Shown in pieces: positions 51,911-60,710 of a stretch of DNA of 64,000 bases. Positions within the stretch are counted from its first letter, which is position 1; every line of letters starts with the position of its first letter. Below the pieces are notes generated by a model, which was given only the letters and a program-made list of their open reading frames with translations, had not been told where the DNA came from and did no database searches. The translations under genes and the position numbers were made by a program. The DNA is from Bog-473 sp963807775 (GTDB lineage Bacteria > Actinomycetota > Acidimicrobiia > Acidimicrobiales > RAAP-2): contig CAWECY010000010.1 in the NCBI GenBank assembly GCA_963807775.1, positions 186,001-250,000 of the forward strand. The letters run 5' to 3'.

Positions 51911-53255
51911 GGAACAGCAGGTTCGCCTTCCCCGTCGGCCCGTTACGGTGCTTGGCCACCTCCACCAACGCGTCGTCCGCCCGGTCGATCGGCACCTCGT
52001 CGTTGTACTCGGACTCCCGATAGATGAACATCACCACGTCGGCGTCCTGCTCGAGCGACCCCGACTCACGCAGGTCCGACAGCTGCGGCGTCTTGTCCGT
52101 CCGTGACTCCAGGTTCCGAGATAGCTGCGACAAGGCCACCACCGGCACCTCGAGCTCACGGGCCAGGATCTTCAGCTGCCGCGAAATGTCGGCCACCTCG
52201 GTCTGGCGGTTCTCGAAGCGCCCCCGCCCCGTCATCAGCTGCAGGTAGTCGACCACCACCAGACCCAGGTCGCCCTCGGACTTCTTCAGCCGCCGGGCCC
52301 GGGCCCGGATGTCCATCACCGTGACGGCCGGGTTGTCGTCAATGAAGATCGGCGCCTGCGACAGCCGGGTCACCGCCGTGCCGATCTTGGCCCAGTCCTG
52401 GGTGCGGATGCGCCCGTTCTGCAGGCTCTGGCCGTTCACCTCGGCCTCGGACGCCAGCAGGCGCTGCGTCAGCTCCAGATGCCCCATCTCCAAGGAGAAC
52501 AGCAGCGCCGGCCGCTGCACCACCATCCCGACGTGCGCCAGCACCCCCAGGGCGAAGCTCGTCTTGCCCATCCCGGGCCGGGCACCGACGATGTTCAACG
52601 ACGACGGCTGCAGCCCCAGCAGGATCCGGTCCAGCTCGTGGTACCCCGTCGCCACCCCGGTGATCTCGGTCCCCCGCTGGCCCAGCTCCTCGATACGGTC
52701 CAGGCCCGCCATCAACAGGTCGTGCAACGGGTGCATGGAGTCCGCACCCCGCCGCTCGGCCACGTTGAAGACCAGCTGCTCGGCATCGTCGACCGCCGTC
52801 TTGACGTCCTCGGGCAACGAGTACCCGATGTCGGCGATCTCTCCGGCCACGCCGATGAGCTTGCGCAGCAGGGAATGCTCTTCCACGATCTGGGCGTAGT
52901 GCCGGGCGTTGGCGATCGACGGCGTGTAGGCCTGCAGCGAGATGAAGATCGACGGGTCCCCCACCTGCTCCATCAGCCCGGAGCGCTTCAACTCGTCGGT
53001 CACGGTGACGGCGTCGATCGGCTCGCCCCGCTCCATCAGGAAACGGATGGCCCCGAAGATGTGCCCGTGCGCCGGCTTGTAGAAGTCGCCCCCCGCGCAC
53101 GTCTCGATCCCGATGGACGCGGCGTCGTTCGACAGCAGCATGGCCCCGAGCAGGGACTGCTCCGCCTCGAGGTCGTGCGGGGGCACCCTCGCCCCGGTCG
53201 GTGCGGGCATGGGGGCCGCTCGGAGCGGGCGGGTGTCATCGAAGGCGTGGACCAC
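51870..53255 (-). CDS. dnaB: Replicative DNA helicase DnaB
   Basis: 461 residues, the normal intein-free length. N-terminal DnaB domain (PPHDLEAEQSLLGAMLLSND), then RecA-like core with Walker A (GARPGMGKTSFALG), VVVDYLQLMTGRG, VVALSQLSRNLESR and SDLRESGSLEQDADVVMFIY. It unwinds DNA at the fork. GTG start with GGGGAG upstream. It is the last gene of the rpsF-ssb-rpsR-rplI-dnaB block, 240 bp after rplI, and that gap holds a cluster of DnaA-box-like sites. Confidence 0.97.
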   Translation of the reverse strand: MVHAFDDTRPLRAAPMPAPTGARVPPHDLEAEQSLLGAMLLSNDAASIGIETCAGGDFYKPAHGHIFGAIRFLMERGEPIDAVTVTDELKRSGLMEQVGDPSIFISLQAYTPSIANARHYAQIVEEHSLLRKLIGVAGEIADIGYSLPEDVKTAVDDAEQLVFNVAERRGADSMHPLHDLLMAGLDRIEELGQRGTEITGVATGYHELDRILLGLQPSSLNIVGARPGMGKTSFALGVLAHVGMVVQRPALLFSLEMGHLELTQRLLASEAEVNGQSLQNGRIRTQDWAKIGTAVTRLSQAPIFIDDNPAVTVMDIRARARRLKKSEGDLGLVVVDYLQLMTGRGRFENRQTEVADISRQLKILARELEVPVVALSQLSRNLESRTDKTPQLSDLRESGSLEQDADVVMFIYRESEYNDEVPIDRADDALVEVAKHRNGPTGKANLLFLKQYARFENHRNV

Positions 53256-53306
53256 GGCTCCCCTACTCTGACGTCCCGGGTCTGGGGACCATAAGGCCGA
53301 ACTTGC

Positions 53307-53369
53307 TGTGGGTAACGGTCGGCCCCTTGTGGGTAACCGTGGGTGTAAGCACCCCAGCGGTGTGGATAA
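53307..53369. promoter_or_regulatory. Cluster of three DnaA-box-like sites upstream of dnaB
   Basis: TGTGGGTAA at 53307-53315 and 53328-53336, and TGTGGATAA at 53361-53369, all in the same orientation. The last is the reverse complement of the consensus box TTATCCACA; the other two differ by one base. Their spacings, 21 and 33 bp, are about two and three helical turns. They lie between rplI and dnaB, so DnaA could regulate dnaB. The rest of 53256-53495 shows no gene. Confidence 0.65.
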
Positions 53370-53495
53370 GTCGTGCAGGAACGACCGGGCCAGGGGCCTC
53401 CGACAGGCGCGCTCGGGTCGTCACCGCGCCATGATGAGCACGCGGTTGTCTCACCGCATTCCGGGTAGCCGGCCGCCCCGGCTCCCGTCCGGCCT

Positions 53496-53945
53496 TCAGC
53501 CGGCGGCGTTCACCTCGACCGTGACGATGGTCGCCACGTCACGGAACAGCTCGACCGTCACCTCGAACGAGCCCGTCTCCTTGATGTGCTCCGGCAGCAG
53601 CACGTGCCTGCGGTCGACTTCGACGCCCTTGGCCGCCTTGATCGCCTCGACCACGTCGGCCGGGCCGATCGACCCGAACAGGCGCCCGCCCCCGGCGGCG
53701 CGGGCCGAGATCGGGATCACCGCGCCGGCCAGCAGGGCCGCCTGCGCCTCGGCGGCGCCGCGGTCCTGCGCCTCGCGCAGGTCACGCCCCCTCCGCATCT
53801 GTTCGGCCTGACCCTCGACCCCTTCGGTGGCCACGATGGCGCGGCCCTCGGGCAGGAGGAAGTTGCGGGCGAACCCGCCGGCCACCTTGACGATGTCGCC
53901 CCGGCGGCCGACCCCGGCCACGTCGTCGCGCAGGAGGACCTTCAT
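53496..53945 (-). CDS. rplI: 50S ribosomal protein L9
   Basis: 149 residues, normal length. The N-terminal rRNA-binding part MKVLLRDDVAGVGRRGDIVK, then VAGGFARNFLLPEGRAIVAT, is diagnostic; a long central helix and a C-terminal domain (LFGSIGPADVVEAI) follow. The ATG overlaps the rpsR stop (ATGA), so it is coupled to the ribosomal operon. Confidence 0.97.
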   Translation of the reverse strand: MKVLLRDDVAGVGRRGDIVKVAGGFARNFLLPEGRAIVATEGVEGQAEQMRRGRDLREAQDRGAAEAQAALLAGAVIPISARAAGGGRLFGSIGPADVVEAIKAAKGVEVDRRHVLLPEHIKETGSFEVTVELFRDVATIVTVEVNAAG

Positions 53946-54514
53946 GCGTCCACACCTGTTTCTTCGGCCACCCCGTCCGCCGCCCCGGCCTCGTCGACCA
54001 GCACCTCGACCTCGACCTCGCCGTTGTCGGCCAGCACCTCGAGATCGGCGTCGGGGACCAGCAACTCGACATCGCCGTCGTCGTCGACCAGCACCTCGAC
54101 TTCGGCGGCGACGTCTCCCTCAGGGTCACGATCACGGTCCCGCCCGCCCCGCCGCGGCGGGCCGCCGTCACCCGGGACCGAGTCCAGCGTCCGGTCCCCG
54201 CGGTCGCCCCGGTCGCGGCGGCCACCCGGGCGCTCCGTCACCGTCCGCTGCGTATACGGCAGCAGCACGAGCTCGCGCGCCGTCTTGATGGCCATGGCGA
54301 GCGCCCGCTGGTGCTGGGCGCAGTTGCCCGTCACCCGGCGCGAGCGGATCTTGCCGCGATCGCTCATGTACTTGCGCAGCAGGGGGACGTCCTTGTAGTC
54401 GACCCACTCGATCTTGTCGCGGCACAGCGCGCACGGCTTCTTCTTGACCCTGCGGCCGAGGTCTTTGGGGGCCCGGCGCGCCGCCGTCCCACCGCGTTGG
54501 TTGTTACGTGCCAT
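53942..54514 (-). CDS. rpsR: 30S ribosomal protein S18 with long acidic C-terminal tail
   Basis: 190 residues, against about 75-90 in most bacteria. The S18 core is in residues 10-90 (CALCRDKIEWVDYKDVPLLR; RRVTGNCAQHQRALAMAIK). Beyond it comes an Arg/Asp/Gly segment and an acidic tail of alternating Glu, Asp and Val. The start MARNNQRGG at 54514 is chosen because it overlaps the ssb stop (ATGA); upstream reading lies inside ssb. The extension keeps the frame to the rplI overlap, so it is probably real. Confidence 0.93.
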   Translation of the reverse strand: MARNNQRGGTAARRAPKDLGRRVKKKPCALCRDKIEWVDYKDVPLLRKYMSDRGKIRSRRVTGNCAQHQRALAMAIKTARELVLLPYTQRTVTERPGGRRDRGDRGDRTLDSVPGDGGPPRRGGRDRDRDPEGDVAAEVEVLVDDDGDVELLVPDADLEVLADNGEVEVEVLVDEAGAADGVAEETGVDA

Positions 54515-54999
54515 CAGAAGGGCTCCTCGTCGAATCCGTACCCGCCACCGGCGTCTGCCGGAGGCGGCTGGGGCGCCGACGGACGACCGCCGCCACCACC
54601 GCCACCGCCTCCGCCCCGGGGGGACTCCCCGGGACCGCGCCGCTCGTTCTTGGTGACCTGCGCCGTGGCCCACCGCAGCGAGGGCCCGATCTCGTCGGCG
54701 ACCACCTCGACCTTGGAACGCTTGTCGCCGTCCTGGGTCTCCCAGCTGCGCTGCTCGAGCCGGCCGTTCACGATGACCCGGGCGCCCCGGGTCAGGGTCT
54801 CGCTCACGTTCTCGGCCATCTCACGCCAGCACACCACGTCGAAGAACGAGGTGGCCTCCTCCCACTCCTGGGTCTGGCGGTTCTGCCAGCGGCGGTTCAC
54901 CGCCAGGCCGAAGGTCACGTTGGCCTGGCCCGTGTTGGTGAAGCGCAGCTCGGGGTCCCGGGTGATGTTCCCGACCAAGGTGACGCTGTTGTCTGGCAT
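54514..54999 (-). CDS. ssb: Single-stranded DNA-binding protein
   Basis: 161 residues. OB-fold: NSVTLVGNITRDPELRFTNT, FGLAVNRRW, SFFDVVCWREMAENVSETL, GARVIVNGRLEQRSWETQDG. A Gly/Pro-rich linker leads to the acidic tip DEEPF, the partner-binding end typical of SSB. The last codon overlaps the rpsR ATG. Part of the replication/ribosomal block. Confidence 0.97.
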   Translation of the reverse strand: MPDNSVTLVGNITRDPELRFTNTGQANVTFGLAVNRRWQNRQTQEWEEATSFFDVVCWREMAENVSETLTRGARVIVNGRLEQRSWETQDGDKRSKVEVVADEIGPSLRWATAQVTKNERRGPGESPRGGGGGGGGGGRPSAPQPPPADAGGGYGFDEEPF

Positions 55000-55033
55000 C
55001 TCTTCTCCTTGTCCGTCCTCGTCCGTGCGTCCG

Positions 55034-55360
55034 TCAGCTCGCCGCCGGCTCGGCGGCCGTCGCCGCCTTGGCGCTGTCGGGCAGCCGCACCACCTTGTGG
55101 CGCACCACCTCGTCGGCCAGGCCCAGCATGCGGTCGAGCGCTGCCACGGTCTCGGCCACGCCGGTGAACTCGACCACGACGTAGTACCCCTCGCGCTTGT
55201 GGTTCACCTCGTAGGCGAATGTGCGCTTCCCCCAGCGGTCGATGGCGCCGGGATTGCCCCCGTTCGAGCGGATGACCTCCAGGGCGTGGTCGAGGACGCC
55301 CTGAATCACGCTGGGTTCGGTGGTGGCCTCGAAGATGGCCATGACTTCGTAAGGCCGCAT
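55034..55360 (-). CDS. rpsF: 30S ribosomal protein S6
   Basis: 108 residues. MRPYEVMAIFEATTE, then GKRTFAYEVNHKREGYYVVV, and DRMLGLADEVVRHKVVRLPD match S6. ATG 55360 is preferred over 55369 because the GGGAGGT ribosome-binding site touches the upstream ATG directly and sits about 10 nt before 55360, and because S6 normally begins M-R-x-Y-E. First gene of the block. Confidence 0.96.
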   Translation of the reverse strand: MRPYEVMAIFEATTEPSVIQGVLDHALEVIRSNGGNPGAIDRWGKRTFAYEVNHKREGYYVVVEFTGVAETVAALDRMLGLADEVVRHKVVRLPDSAKAATAAEPAAS

Positions 55361-55450
55361 GAGCGGCATACCTCCCTCTGGACCGGCACCGGTGCCGGGC
55401 CCCTGACGGTCAGGAGCAGGGTCAACTAAAGGGGGACATGGTAGCCGCCC

Positions 55451-56305
55451 TCAACCCAGGGCGTCACCCAGCCCCGCCGGTCCGTGATAGCTCTCGGCGT
55501 CGCTCGGGAAGTTCCCGCTGCGCACGTCGGCGGCGAACGCCGCGATGGCTTCGGTGGCGATGCGGCCCACGTCGGCGTACTGGCGCACGAATTTGGGCGG
55601 GGTCCGGCGGCCCAACCCGAGCAGGTCATGAAAGACCAGCACCTGGCCGTCGCACGTCGGCCCGGCGCCGATCCCGATCGTGGGCACGTCAATGGCCTCG
55701 GTCACGGCCGCCCCGACCACGTCGGGCACCCCTTCGATCACGAAGGCGAAGCAGCCGGCCGCGCTCAGCGCCTTGGCCGCGTCCAGCAGCGCGCTCGCCG
55801 CGTCGGCCGACTTGCCCTGCACCCGGAAGCCGCCCATGGCCAGCACGGACTGGGGGGTGAGCCCGAGATGCCCCATCACCGGGATCTCCGCCCGGATGAT
55901 GGCCTCGACGACGGGCAGCCGGGCCCGGCCGCCCTCGAGCTTGACCGCCTGCGCCCCCGCCCGGATCAGCTTGGCGGCGTTGCGGACGGCGTCCTCCTCG
56001 GACACGTGGTAGCTCATCCAGGGCATGTCGCCCAGGATCAGGCTGCGCGGCTTGGCCCGGGCCACCGCCGCCGTGTGGTGGGCCATGACCTCGATATCGA
56101 CCGACAGCGTGTCCTCGTAGCCCAGCACCGTGTTGGCCACCGAGTCGCCCACCAAGATGATGTCGGCCCCGGCCTCCGAGACGATGCGCGCACCCGGCTC
56201 GTCGTAGGCCGTGACCATCACGATGGGCACCGCGCCGTCCCGGACCTTGCGCGCCCGCAGTGACGGCACGCTCACCGGCGGCGACGGCGCCGACGCGTAG
56301 GTCAC
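55451..56305 (-). CDS. panB: 3-methyl-2-oxobutanoate hydroxymethyltransferase
   Basis: 284 residues. PanB transfers a hydroxymethyl group from methylene-tetrahydrofolate to ketoisovalerate, the first step of pantothenate synthesis. Marks: VMVTAYDEPGARIVSEAGAD, LVGDSVANTVLGYEDTL, GAQAVKLEGG, VMGHLGLTPQSV, FVIEGVP, and IGIGAGPTCDGQVLVFHDLL. The GTG at 56305 with a GAAGAAGG site about 9 nt upstream gives the normal length and overlaps the probable stop of the preceding gene. Confidence 0.96.
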   Translation of the reverse strand: MTYASAPSPPVSVPSLRARKVRDGAVPIVMVTAYDEPGARIVSEAGADIILVGDSVANTVLGYEDTLSVDIEVMAHHTAAVARAKPRSLILGDMPWMSYHVSEEDAVRNAAKLIRAGAQAVKLEGGRARLPVVEAIIRAEIPVMGHLGLTPQSVLAMGGFRVQGKSADAASALLDAAKALSAAGCFAFVIEGVPDVVGAAVTEAIDVPTIGIGAGPTCDGQVLVFHDLLGLGRRTPPKFVRQYADVGRIATEAIAAFAADVRSGNFPSDAESYHGPAGLGDALG

Positions 56306-56762
56306 CGGGTGGGCGCCTTCTTCGCGCCCCCGCCCCGGCGCCCGACCGGCCCCCGTCCCCACCCCCGCCCGCCGGGTACTTGCGCATCAGGTGATGCCAG
56401 GCACACGCCGGGCACACCTCGACCTCGTAACACAACACCGGTTCGGGACGCCGGCACAGCGCCTTGAGCTCGGCCGCCGTCCCCGGGCAGCGCCCGCCTG
56501 GCGGCAATTTGGCCCCGAAAACGAAGGTGACCGTGACCAGGCGCCCGTCGTCACAGATGGGGCAGACCTCCTTGGTCGGCCGCCCCACGTTGCGAGCAGC
56601 CCGCAGCAATTCGGGATGGGCGTCGCAGACGTCGACCATCTGGACCTTTCCCCGTTCGACCTCCCGGACCAGGCCGTTGCGCACGATGCGGTACTCGACC
56701 TGGGCCGTGACGTCAGGGCTGACCGCTCGAGAGGACGACCTCGGCTCCGAGGTGGCTGACAC
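56302..56762 (-). CDS. DUF5318-like protein, frameshifted near 56350
   Basis: A small actinobacterial protein with probable zinc-binding Cys pairs: VDVCDAHPELLRAARNVGRP, EVCPICDDGRLVTVTFVFG, and EVCPACAWHHLMRKYP. As read, the frame runs on out of frame through panB to 55689 in low-complexity Arg/Gly sequence, which is not credible. A one-base shift in the G-runs at about 56330-56370 would end it at the TGA that overlaps the panB GTG. Function unknown. Confidence 0.65.
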
Positions 56763-56862
56763 GCGGGCCAGGCTACCCCCCGGACCCCCGAACGGTGGTC
56801 AACGATTCGCCCAATTCGGACCAACCCTCTGTGACCGGACGGCGACAGGTATTTGAACGACG

Positions 56863-56881
56863 CTATATCGAACCGATATAG
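56863..56881. promoter_or_regulatory. PadR operator palindrome upstream of the padR gene
   Basis: CTATATCG-AAC-CGATATAG is a perfect 8+3+8 inverted repeat. It ends 9 bp before the PadR start codon with no room for a Shine-Dalgarno, so the transcript is probably leaderless and the site overlaps the promoter. Autorepression is likely. Confidence 0.8.
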
Positions 56882-56890
56882 TGGTTCGAC

Positions 56891-57592
56891 ATGTTGGACC
56901 TGGCCATCCTGGGCCTCCTAGAAGAGCGTGACCTCCACGGCTACGAGATACGCCGCCAGCTCCGCGAACACCTGGGACTCCTGGCCAACGTCTCATTCGG
57001 CTCCATCTACCCCGCCCTGACCCGGCTCGAGAAGGCCGGCGCCGTCGTGGCCACCAACGACACCGCCTCAGCCTCCGCCGACGCCGGCACGGACCCGGGG
57101 CCCGGCACCGGGTCGGCCCCGCCCACCGGCTCCCTCAGCGGGGAGCTCAACGTCCTGCGCTCACGCCGCCACTCCCCGGCCCGCTCCGCCCGCCGGGGCA
57201 AGAAGGTGTACCGGATCACCGACGCCGGCCGCGGCCTCTTCACCGAGTTGCTGACCGGCGGGGCGGCCACCGACGACGCCCGCAGCTTCGGCCTGCGCCT
57301 GGCCTTCGCCCGCCACCTGGCGCCCCAGGCCCGCCTGGCTCTGCTCGAGCGCCGGCGCGCCGTGCTCGTCCAGCGCCTGGGCGAGGCCGAGACCGCGGCC
57401 CGCCCCCACGACCTCGATGTCTACGCACGCTCCGTCGTCCAGCACACCGCCGACGGCGTCGCCCGCGACATCACCTGGCTCGACACCCTCATCGCGACCG
57501 AACGAGCCGCCCTCGCTACCCCCACCGCCGTCCCCGCCGTCCCCGCCGTCCCCGCCGTCCCCGCCGTCGCCGTCACCGAGCCGGCCCCCTGA
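56891..57592 (+). CDS. PadR-family transcriptional regulator
   Basis: 233 residues. The winged helix begins at once (LDLAILGLLEERDLHGYEIR, FGSIYPALTRLEKAGAV) and resumes after a Ser/Gly/Pro insert of about 45 residues with KKVYRITDAGRGLFTELL. The insert in the middle of the wing is unusual. The C-terminus ends in four PAV repeats encoded by 9-bp GTCCCCGCC units (about 57530-57570). It sits 39 bp before ino1, a gene pair also seen in mycobacteria, and probably controls itself and ino1. Confidence 0.9.
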   Translation: MLDLAILGLLEERDLHGYEIRRQLREHLGLLANVSFGSIYPALTRLEKAGAVVATNDTASASADAGTDPGPGTGSAPPTGSLSGELNVLRSRRHSPARSARRGKKVYRITDAGRGLFTELLTGGAATDDARSFGLRLAFARHLAPQARLALLERRRAVLVQRLGEAETAARPHDLDVYARSVVQHTADGVARDITWLDTLIATERAALATPTAVPAVPAVPAVPAVAVTEPAP

Positions 57593-57631
57593 CGAAGCCT
57601 CGCACCCACCGACAAAGCAAGGAGACCCCAC

Positions 57632-58735
57632 ATGCCCAGCCCCATCCGCCTCGCGATCGCCGGCGTCGGCAACTGCGCCAGTTCTCTCGTCCAGGGGATC
57701 ACCTACTACCGGGACGCCGATCCCGACGAAGTGGTCCCGGGGCTCATGCACGTCGAGCTCGGGGGCTACCACGTACGTGACCTCGTGCCCGTCGTCGCCT
57801 TCGACGTCGACCAGGCCAAGGTGGGCACCGACCTGGGCAAGGCCATCCACGCCGGGCTGAACAACACCGTCCGCTTCGCCGAGGTGGATGAGCGGGGCCC
57901 GACGGTGCAGCGGGGCCCGACGTTCGACGGCCTCGGCAAGTACTACCGCGAGACGATCGACGAGTCCCCGGCCGAGCCGGTCGACGTGGCCCGGGCCCTG
58001 CGCGACGCCGGGGCCGACGTCCTCGTCTCCTACCTCCCCGTCGGCTCCGAGCAGGCCCAGCGCCACTACGCGCAGGCCTGCCTCGATGCAGGCGTGGCCT
58101 TCGTGAATGCCATCCCCGTCTTCATTGCCTCCGACCCCGAGTGGGCGCGTCGCTTCCGTGACGCCGGAATCCCCATCATCGGTGACGACATCAAGAGCCA
58201 GGTGGGCTCGACCATCGTCCACCGCATCCTCACCCGCCTCTTCGAGGACCGCGGGCTCGCCCTCGACCACACGTACCAGCTCAACTTCGGCGGCAACATG
58301 GACTTCAAGAACATGCTCGAGCGCGACCGCCTCGAGTCGAAGAAGATCTCGAAGACCCAGGCCGTCACCAGCCAGATCGAGGACAACGTGCTCGATCTCG
58401 ACGACGTCCACGTGGGGCCCTCCGACCACGTGCCGTGGCTGAAGGATCGCAAGTGGGCCTACATCCGCATGGAGGGCCGCAACTTCGGCGACGTGCCGCT
58501 CAACCTCGAGCTCAAGCTCGAGGTGTGGGACTCCCCCAACTCGGCAGGCGTGATCATCGACGCCGTACGCTGCGCCAAGCTGGCGCTCGACCGCGGCATC
58601 GGCGGCCCGCTCCTCGGGCCCTCGGCCTATTTCATGAAGTCGCCGCCCGTGCAGTACCACGACGACGTGGCCCACGCGCTGGTCGAGTCATTCGCCGCCG
58701 GCGCGGACGCCCCGGAGGTCTGGCCCGCCGACTGA
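57632..58735 (+). CDS. ino1: Inositol-3-phosphate synthase
   Basis: 367 residues. It isomerises glucose-6-phosphate to inositol-3-phosphate, the start of phosphatidylinositol and mycothiol synthesis. The NAD motif is IAGVGNCASSLVQG; core motifs include VVAFDVDQAKVGTDL, IPIIGDDIKSQVGSTIVHR, LNFGGNMDFKNML, and GPSAYFMKSPP. An AGGAGA site precedes the ATG. The short actinobacterial form of about 365 residues. Confidence 0.97.
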   Translation: MPSPIRLAIAGVGNCASSLVQGITYYRDADPDEVVPGLMHVELGGYHVRDLVPVVAFDVDQAKVGTDLGKAIHAGLNNTVRFAEVDERGPTVQRGPTFDGLGKYYRETIDESPAEPVDVARALRDAGADVLVSYLPVGSEQAQRHYAQACLDAGVAFVNAIPVFIASDPEWARRFRDAGIPIIGDDIKSQVGSTIVHRILTRLFEDRGLALDHTYQLNFGGNMDFKNMLERDRLESKKISKTQAVTSQIEDNVLDLDDVHVGPSDHVPWLKDRKWAYIRMEGRNFGDVPLNLELKLEVWDSPNSAGVIIDAVRCAKLALDRGIGGPLLGPSAYFMKSPPVQYHDDVAHALVESFAAGADAPEVWPAD

Positions 58736-58739
58736 CGGC

Positions 58740-59231
58740 TCAGACCAAGATGCGCTCGTCGGGGGCCCGCGCCCCGACCACGGCCAGGGTCCGCCCCATG
58801 CCGAGGAAGGTGCCGCAGCAGATGGTGAGGTCGGCCAGCTCGTCCTCCGAGAAGGCGGCGTGCAACCGCTCCCAGAACGCGTCGTCCGCCGCCATGGCCA
58901 GATGGTCGAGGGCGAAACGCTGGGCGAACTCGGCCGCCAGCCGCTCCCGTTCGCTCAGCCCGCTGGCCGAGCGCCAGTCGGTCACCTCGTCGTAGAAGGG
59001 CTCGCTGGCGCCAACCGCCTCGCCGTCTCGGGCCCGGGTGTCGCGGCACACGGCGCAGTCGTTGATGAGGGCGATGGTCCAGCGGGCGGCCTCGCGCTCG
59101 CGCACCGCCAGCTCGGTGTTCTCATACACCGCGGCCGACAGCTTGCCCATCCCGGCCGCCATCTTCGGGCGCAGCAGCGCCCAGTCGATGTGCTCGCCCA
59201 TGCCCGACTCCGGTGCGTTGATCCTCGTCAT
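58740..59231 (-). CDS. Carboxymuconolactone decarboxylase/AhpD-like protein
   Basis: 163 residues. The all-helical CMD fold carries CxxC (NDCAVCRDTRARDGE), the redox pair of AhpD-type members, with an earlier helix LAVREREAARWTIALI and later LTICCGTFLGMGR. Probably a peroxidase-linked or alkylhydroperoxidase-type protein. Start is either ATG 59231 or GTG 59237; neither has a clear ribosome site. Converges on ino1. Confidence 0.88.
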   Translation of the reverse strand: MTRINAPESGMGEHIDWALLRPKMAAGMGKLSAAVYENTELAVREREAARWTIALINDCAVCRDTRARDGEAVGASEPFYDEVTDWRSASGLSERERLAAEFAQRFALDHLAMAADDAFWERLHAAFSEDELADLTICCGTFLGMGRTLAVVGARAPDERILV

Positions 59232-59265
59232 GGTCACGAGGCTAGCCCTGCAACCTGCGCCGGCG

Positions 59266-60676
59266 TCAGGACGGCCCGGCCGCCTCCTGCTGCGCCCACC
59301 ACGACAACAGCCGCTTGCCGGCCTCCACCTCGCCGAGGGGTCCCTCGTCGAGTCGCAGCTCCATCAGGAAGGACAGCGCCCGGCCTACGTCCGGGCCGGG
59401 GCCGATCCCCAGCAACTCCATGACCTGGTTGCCCGACAGGTCGGGCCGGAGGGCGTCGAGCTCCTCCTGGGCCCGCAGCTCGTCGATCCGGGCCTCCAGC
59501 TCGTCCATCCGACGGGCCAGCGCACGCGCCTTGACGGCGTTCCGCGTCGTGCAGTCAGACCGCGTGAGCTCGTTGAGCAGCTCCAGGTGCGGGCCGGCGT
59601 CGCGCACGTAGCGGCGCACCGCTCGGTCCGTCCACCCCAGCCGGTAGGTGTGGAAGCGCAGGTGCAACTCGACCAGCCGCACCACCGTGTCCGTGTCCGC
59701 CGCCGAGTAGTGCAGCGCCTCCATGCGCACCCGCGTCATGCGGGCGCCCACCACCTCGTGGTGGTGGAAGCTGACTCCCCCGTCGGTGATGGCGCGGGTC
59801 TTCGGCTTGCCCACGTCGTGGAACAGCGCGGCCAGGCGCAGCAGCCGATTCCTCGAGGTCTTGTCGACCACGGCCAGAGTGTGTGCCAGCACGTCCTTGT
59901 GCCGGTGGATCGGGTCCTGCTCGAGCGCGAGCCCGGGCAGCTCGGGCAGGAACCGCTCGGCCAGGCCGGTGCGCACCACGAACCACAGGGCGGACGACGG
60001 CACGTCGAGCATGACCATCTTGTCCAGCTCGTCGCGAATCCGCTCCGCCGAGACGATGGACAGGCGGGCGGCCATGCGTTCCACCGCGTCCACCAGTGCC
60101 CGATCGGGCTTCAGGGAGAAGCGGGCGGCGAAGCGGGCGGCCCGGAGCATGCGCAACGGATCGTCCCCGAAGGACACCTCCGGGTCGAGGGGCGTCCGCA
60201 GCCGCCCGGCCGCCAGGTCGCCCAGTCCGTCGAACGGGTCGATCAGCTCCATGTCGGGCAGGCGCAGCGCCAACGCGTTGACCGTGAAATCGCGCCGCGA
60301 CAGGTCGACCGCGACGTCGTCGCCGAAGGTCACCTCGGGCTTGCGCGACTCGGGCACGTACACCTCGGCCCGGTGCGTGGTGATCTCGTAGACGCGCGCC
60401 GCCGCGCCGAGCGCCGATGGTGCCGAAGCGCTTGCCCTGGGTCCACACGTCGTCGGCCCAGCCGTTCAGGAGCCGCTCGATCTCGTCCGGCCGGGCGTCG
60501 GTGGTCAGGTCCAGGTCCCCCTCTCGGCTTCCTTCGCCGGGGTCCGGGAGGAGCGCGTCGCGCACCGAACCGCCGACCAAGTACAGCGTCCGACCGGCGG
60601 CCGCGAAGCGCTGAGCCAGTTCCTCGGTCGCTTCGACGTAGGGAAGGAACCGCTCGGGCACCGACGTGGACTGCAC
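59266..60676 (-). CDS. cca: CCA tRNA nucleotidyltransferase, frameshifted near 60411
   Basis: About 470 residues when joined. The N-terminus (LVGGSVRDALLP, then GDLDLTTDARPDEIE) is the class II nucleotidyltransferase core with the D-x-D metal site; WTQGKRFGTIGA is followed by a frame loss. The rest in another frame includes VYEITTHRAEVYVPESRKPE, SRRDFTVNALAL, FDGLGDLAAGRLRTPLDPE, DDPLRMLRAARFAARF and an HD domain (LFHDVGKPKTR). One surplus base near 60411 explains the break. The enzyme is essential where tRNA genes lack encoded CCA, which argues for a sequence error. Confidence 0.9.
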
Positions 60677-60710
60677 CCGCCCACGGTAGTGCGCCCTCTA
60701 GCCTCTCCCT

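Noticed and set aside
53256..53495. DnaA-box cluster as the chromosomal origin oriC
   Set aside because: dnaA and dnaN are not adjacent, only three boxes are present, and no AT-rich unwinding region is seen. A regulatory site is more likely.
55689..56301. Continuation of the DUF5318-like frame through panB
   Set aside because: After the Cys motifs the sequence turns to Arg/Gly-rich low complexity and is an out-of-frame reading of panB. A one-base shift ending at the panB overlap explains it better.
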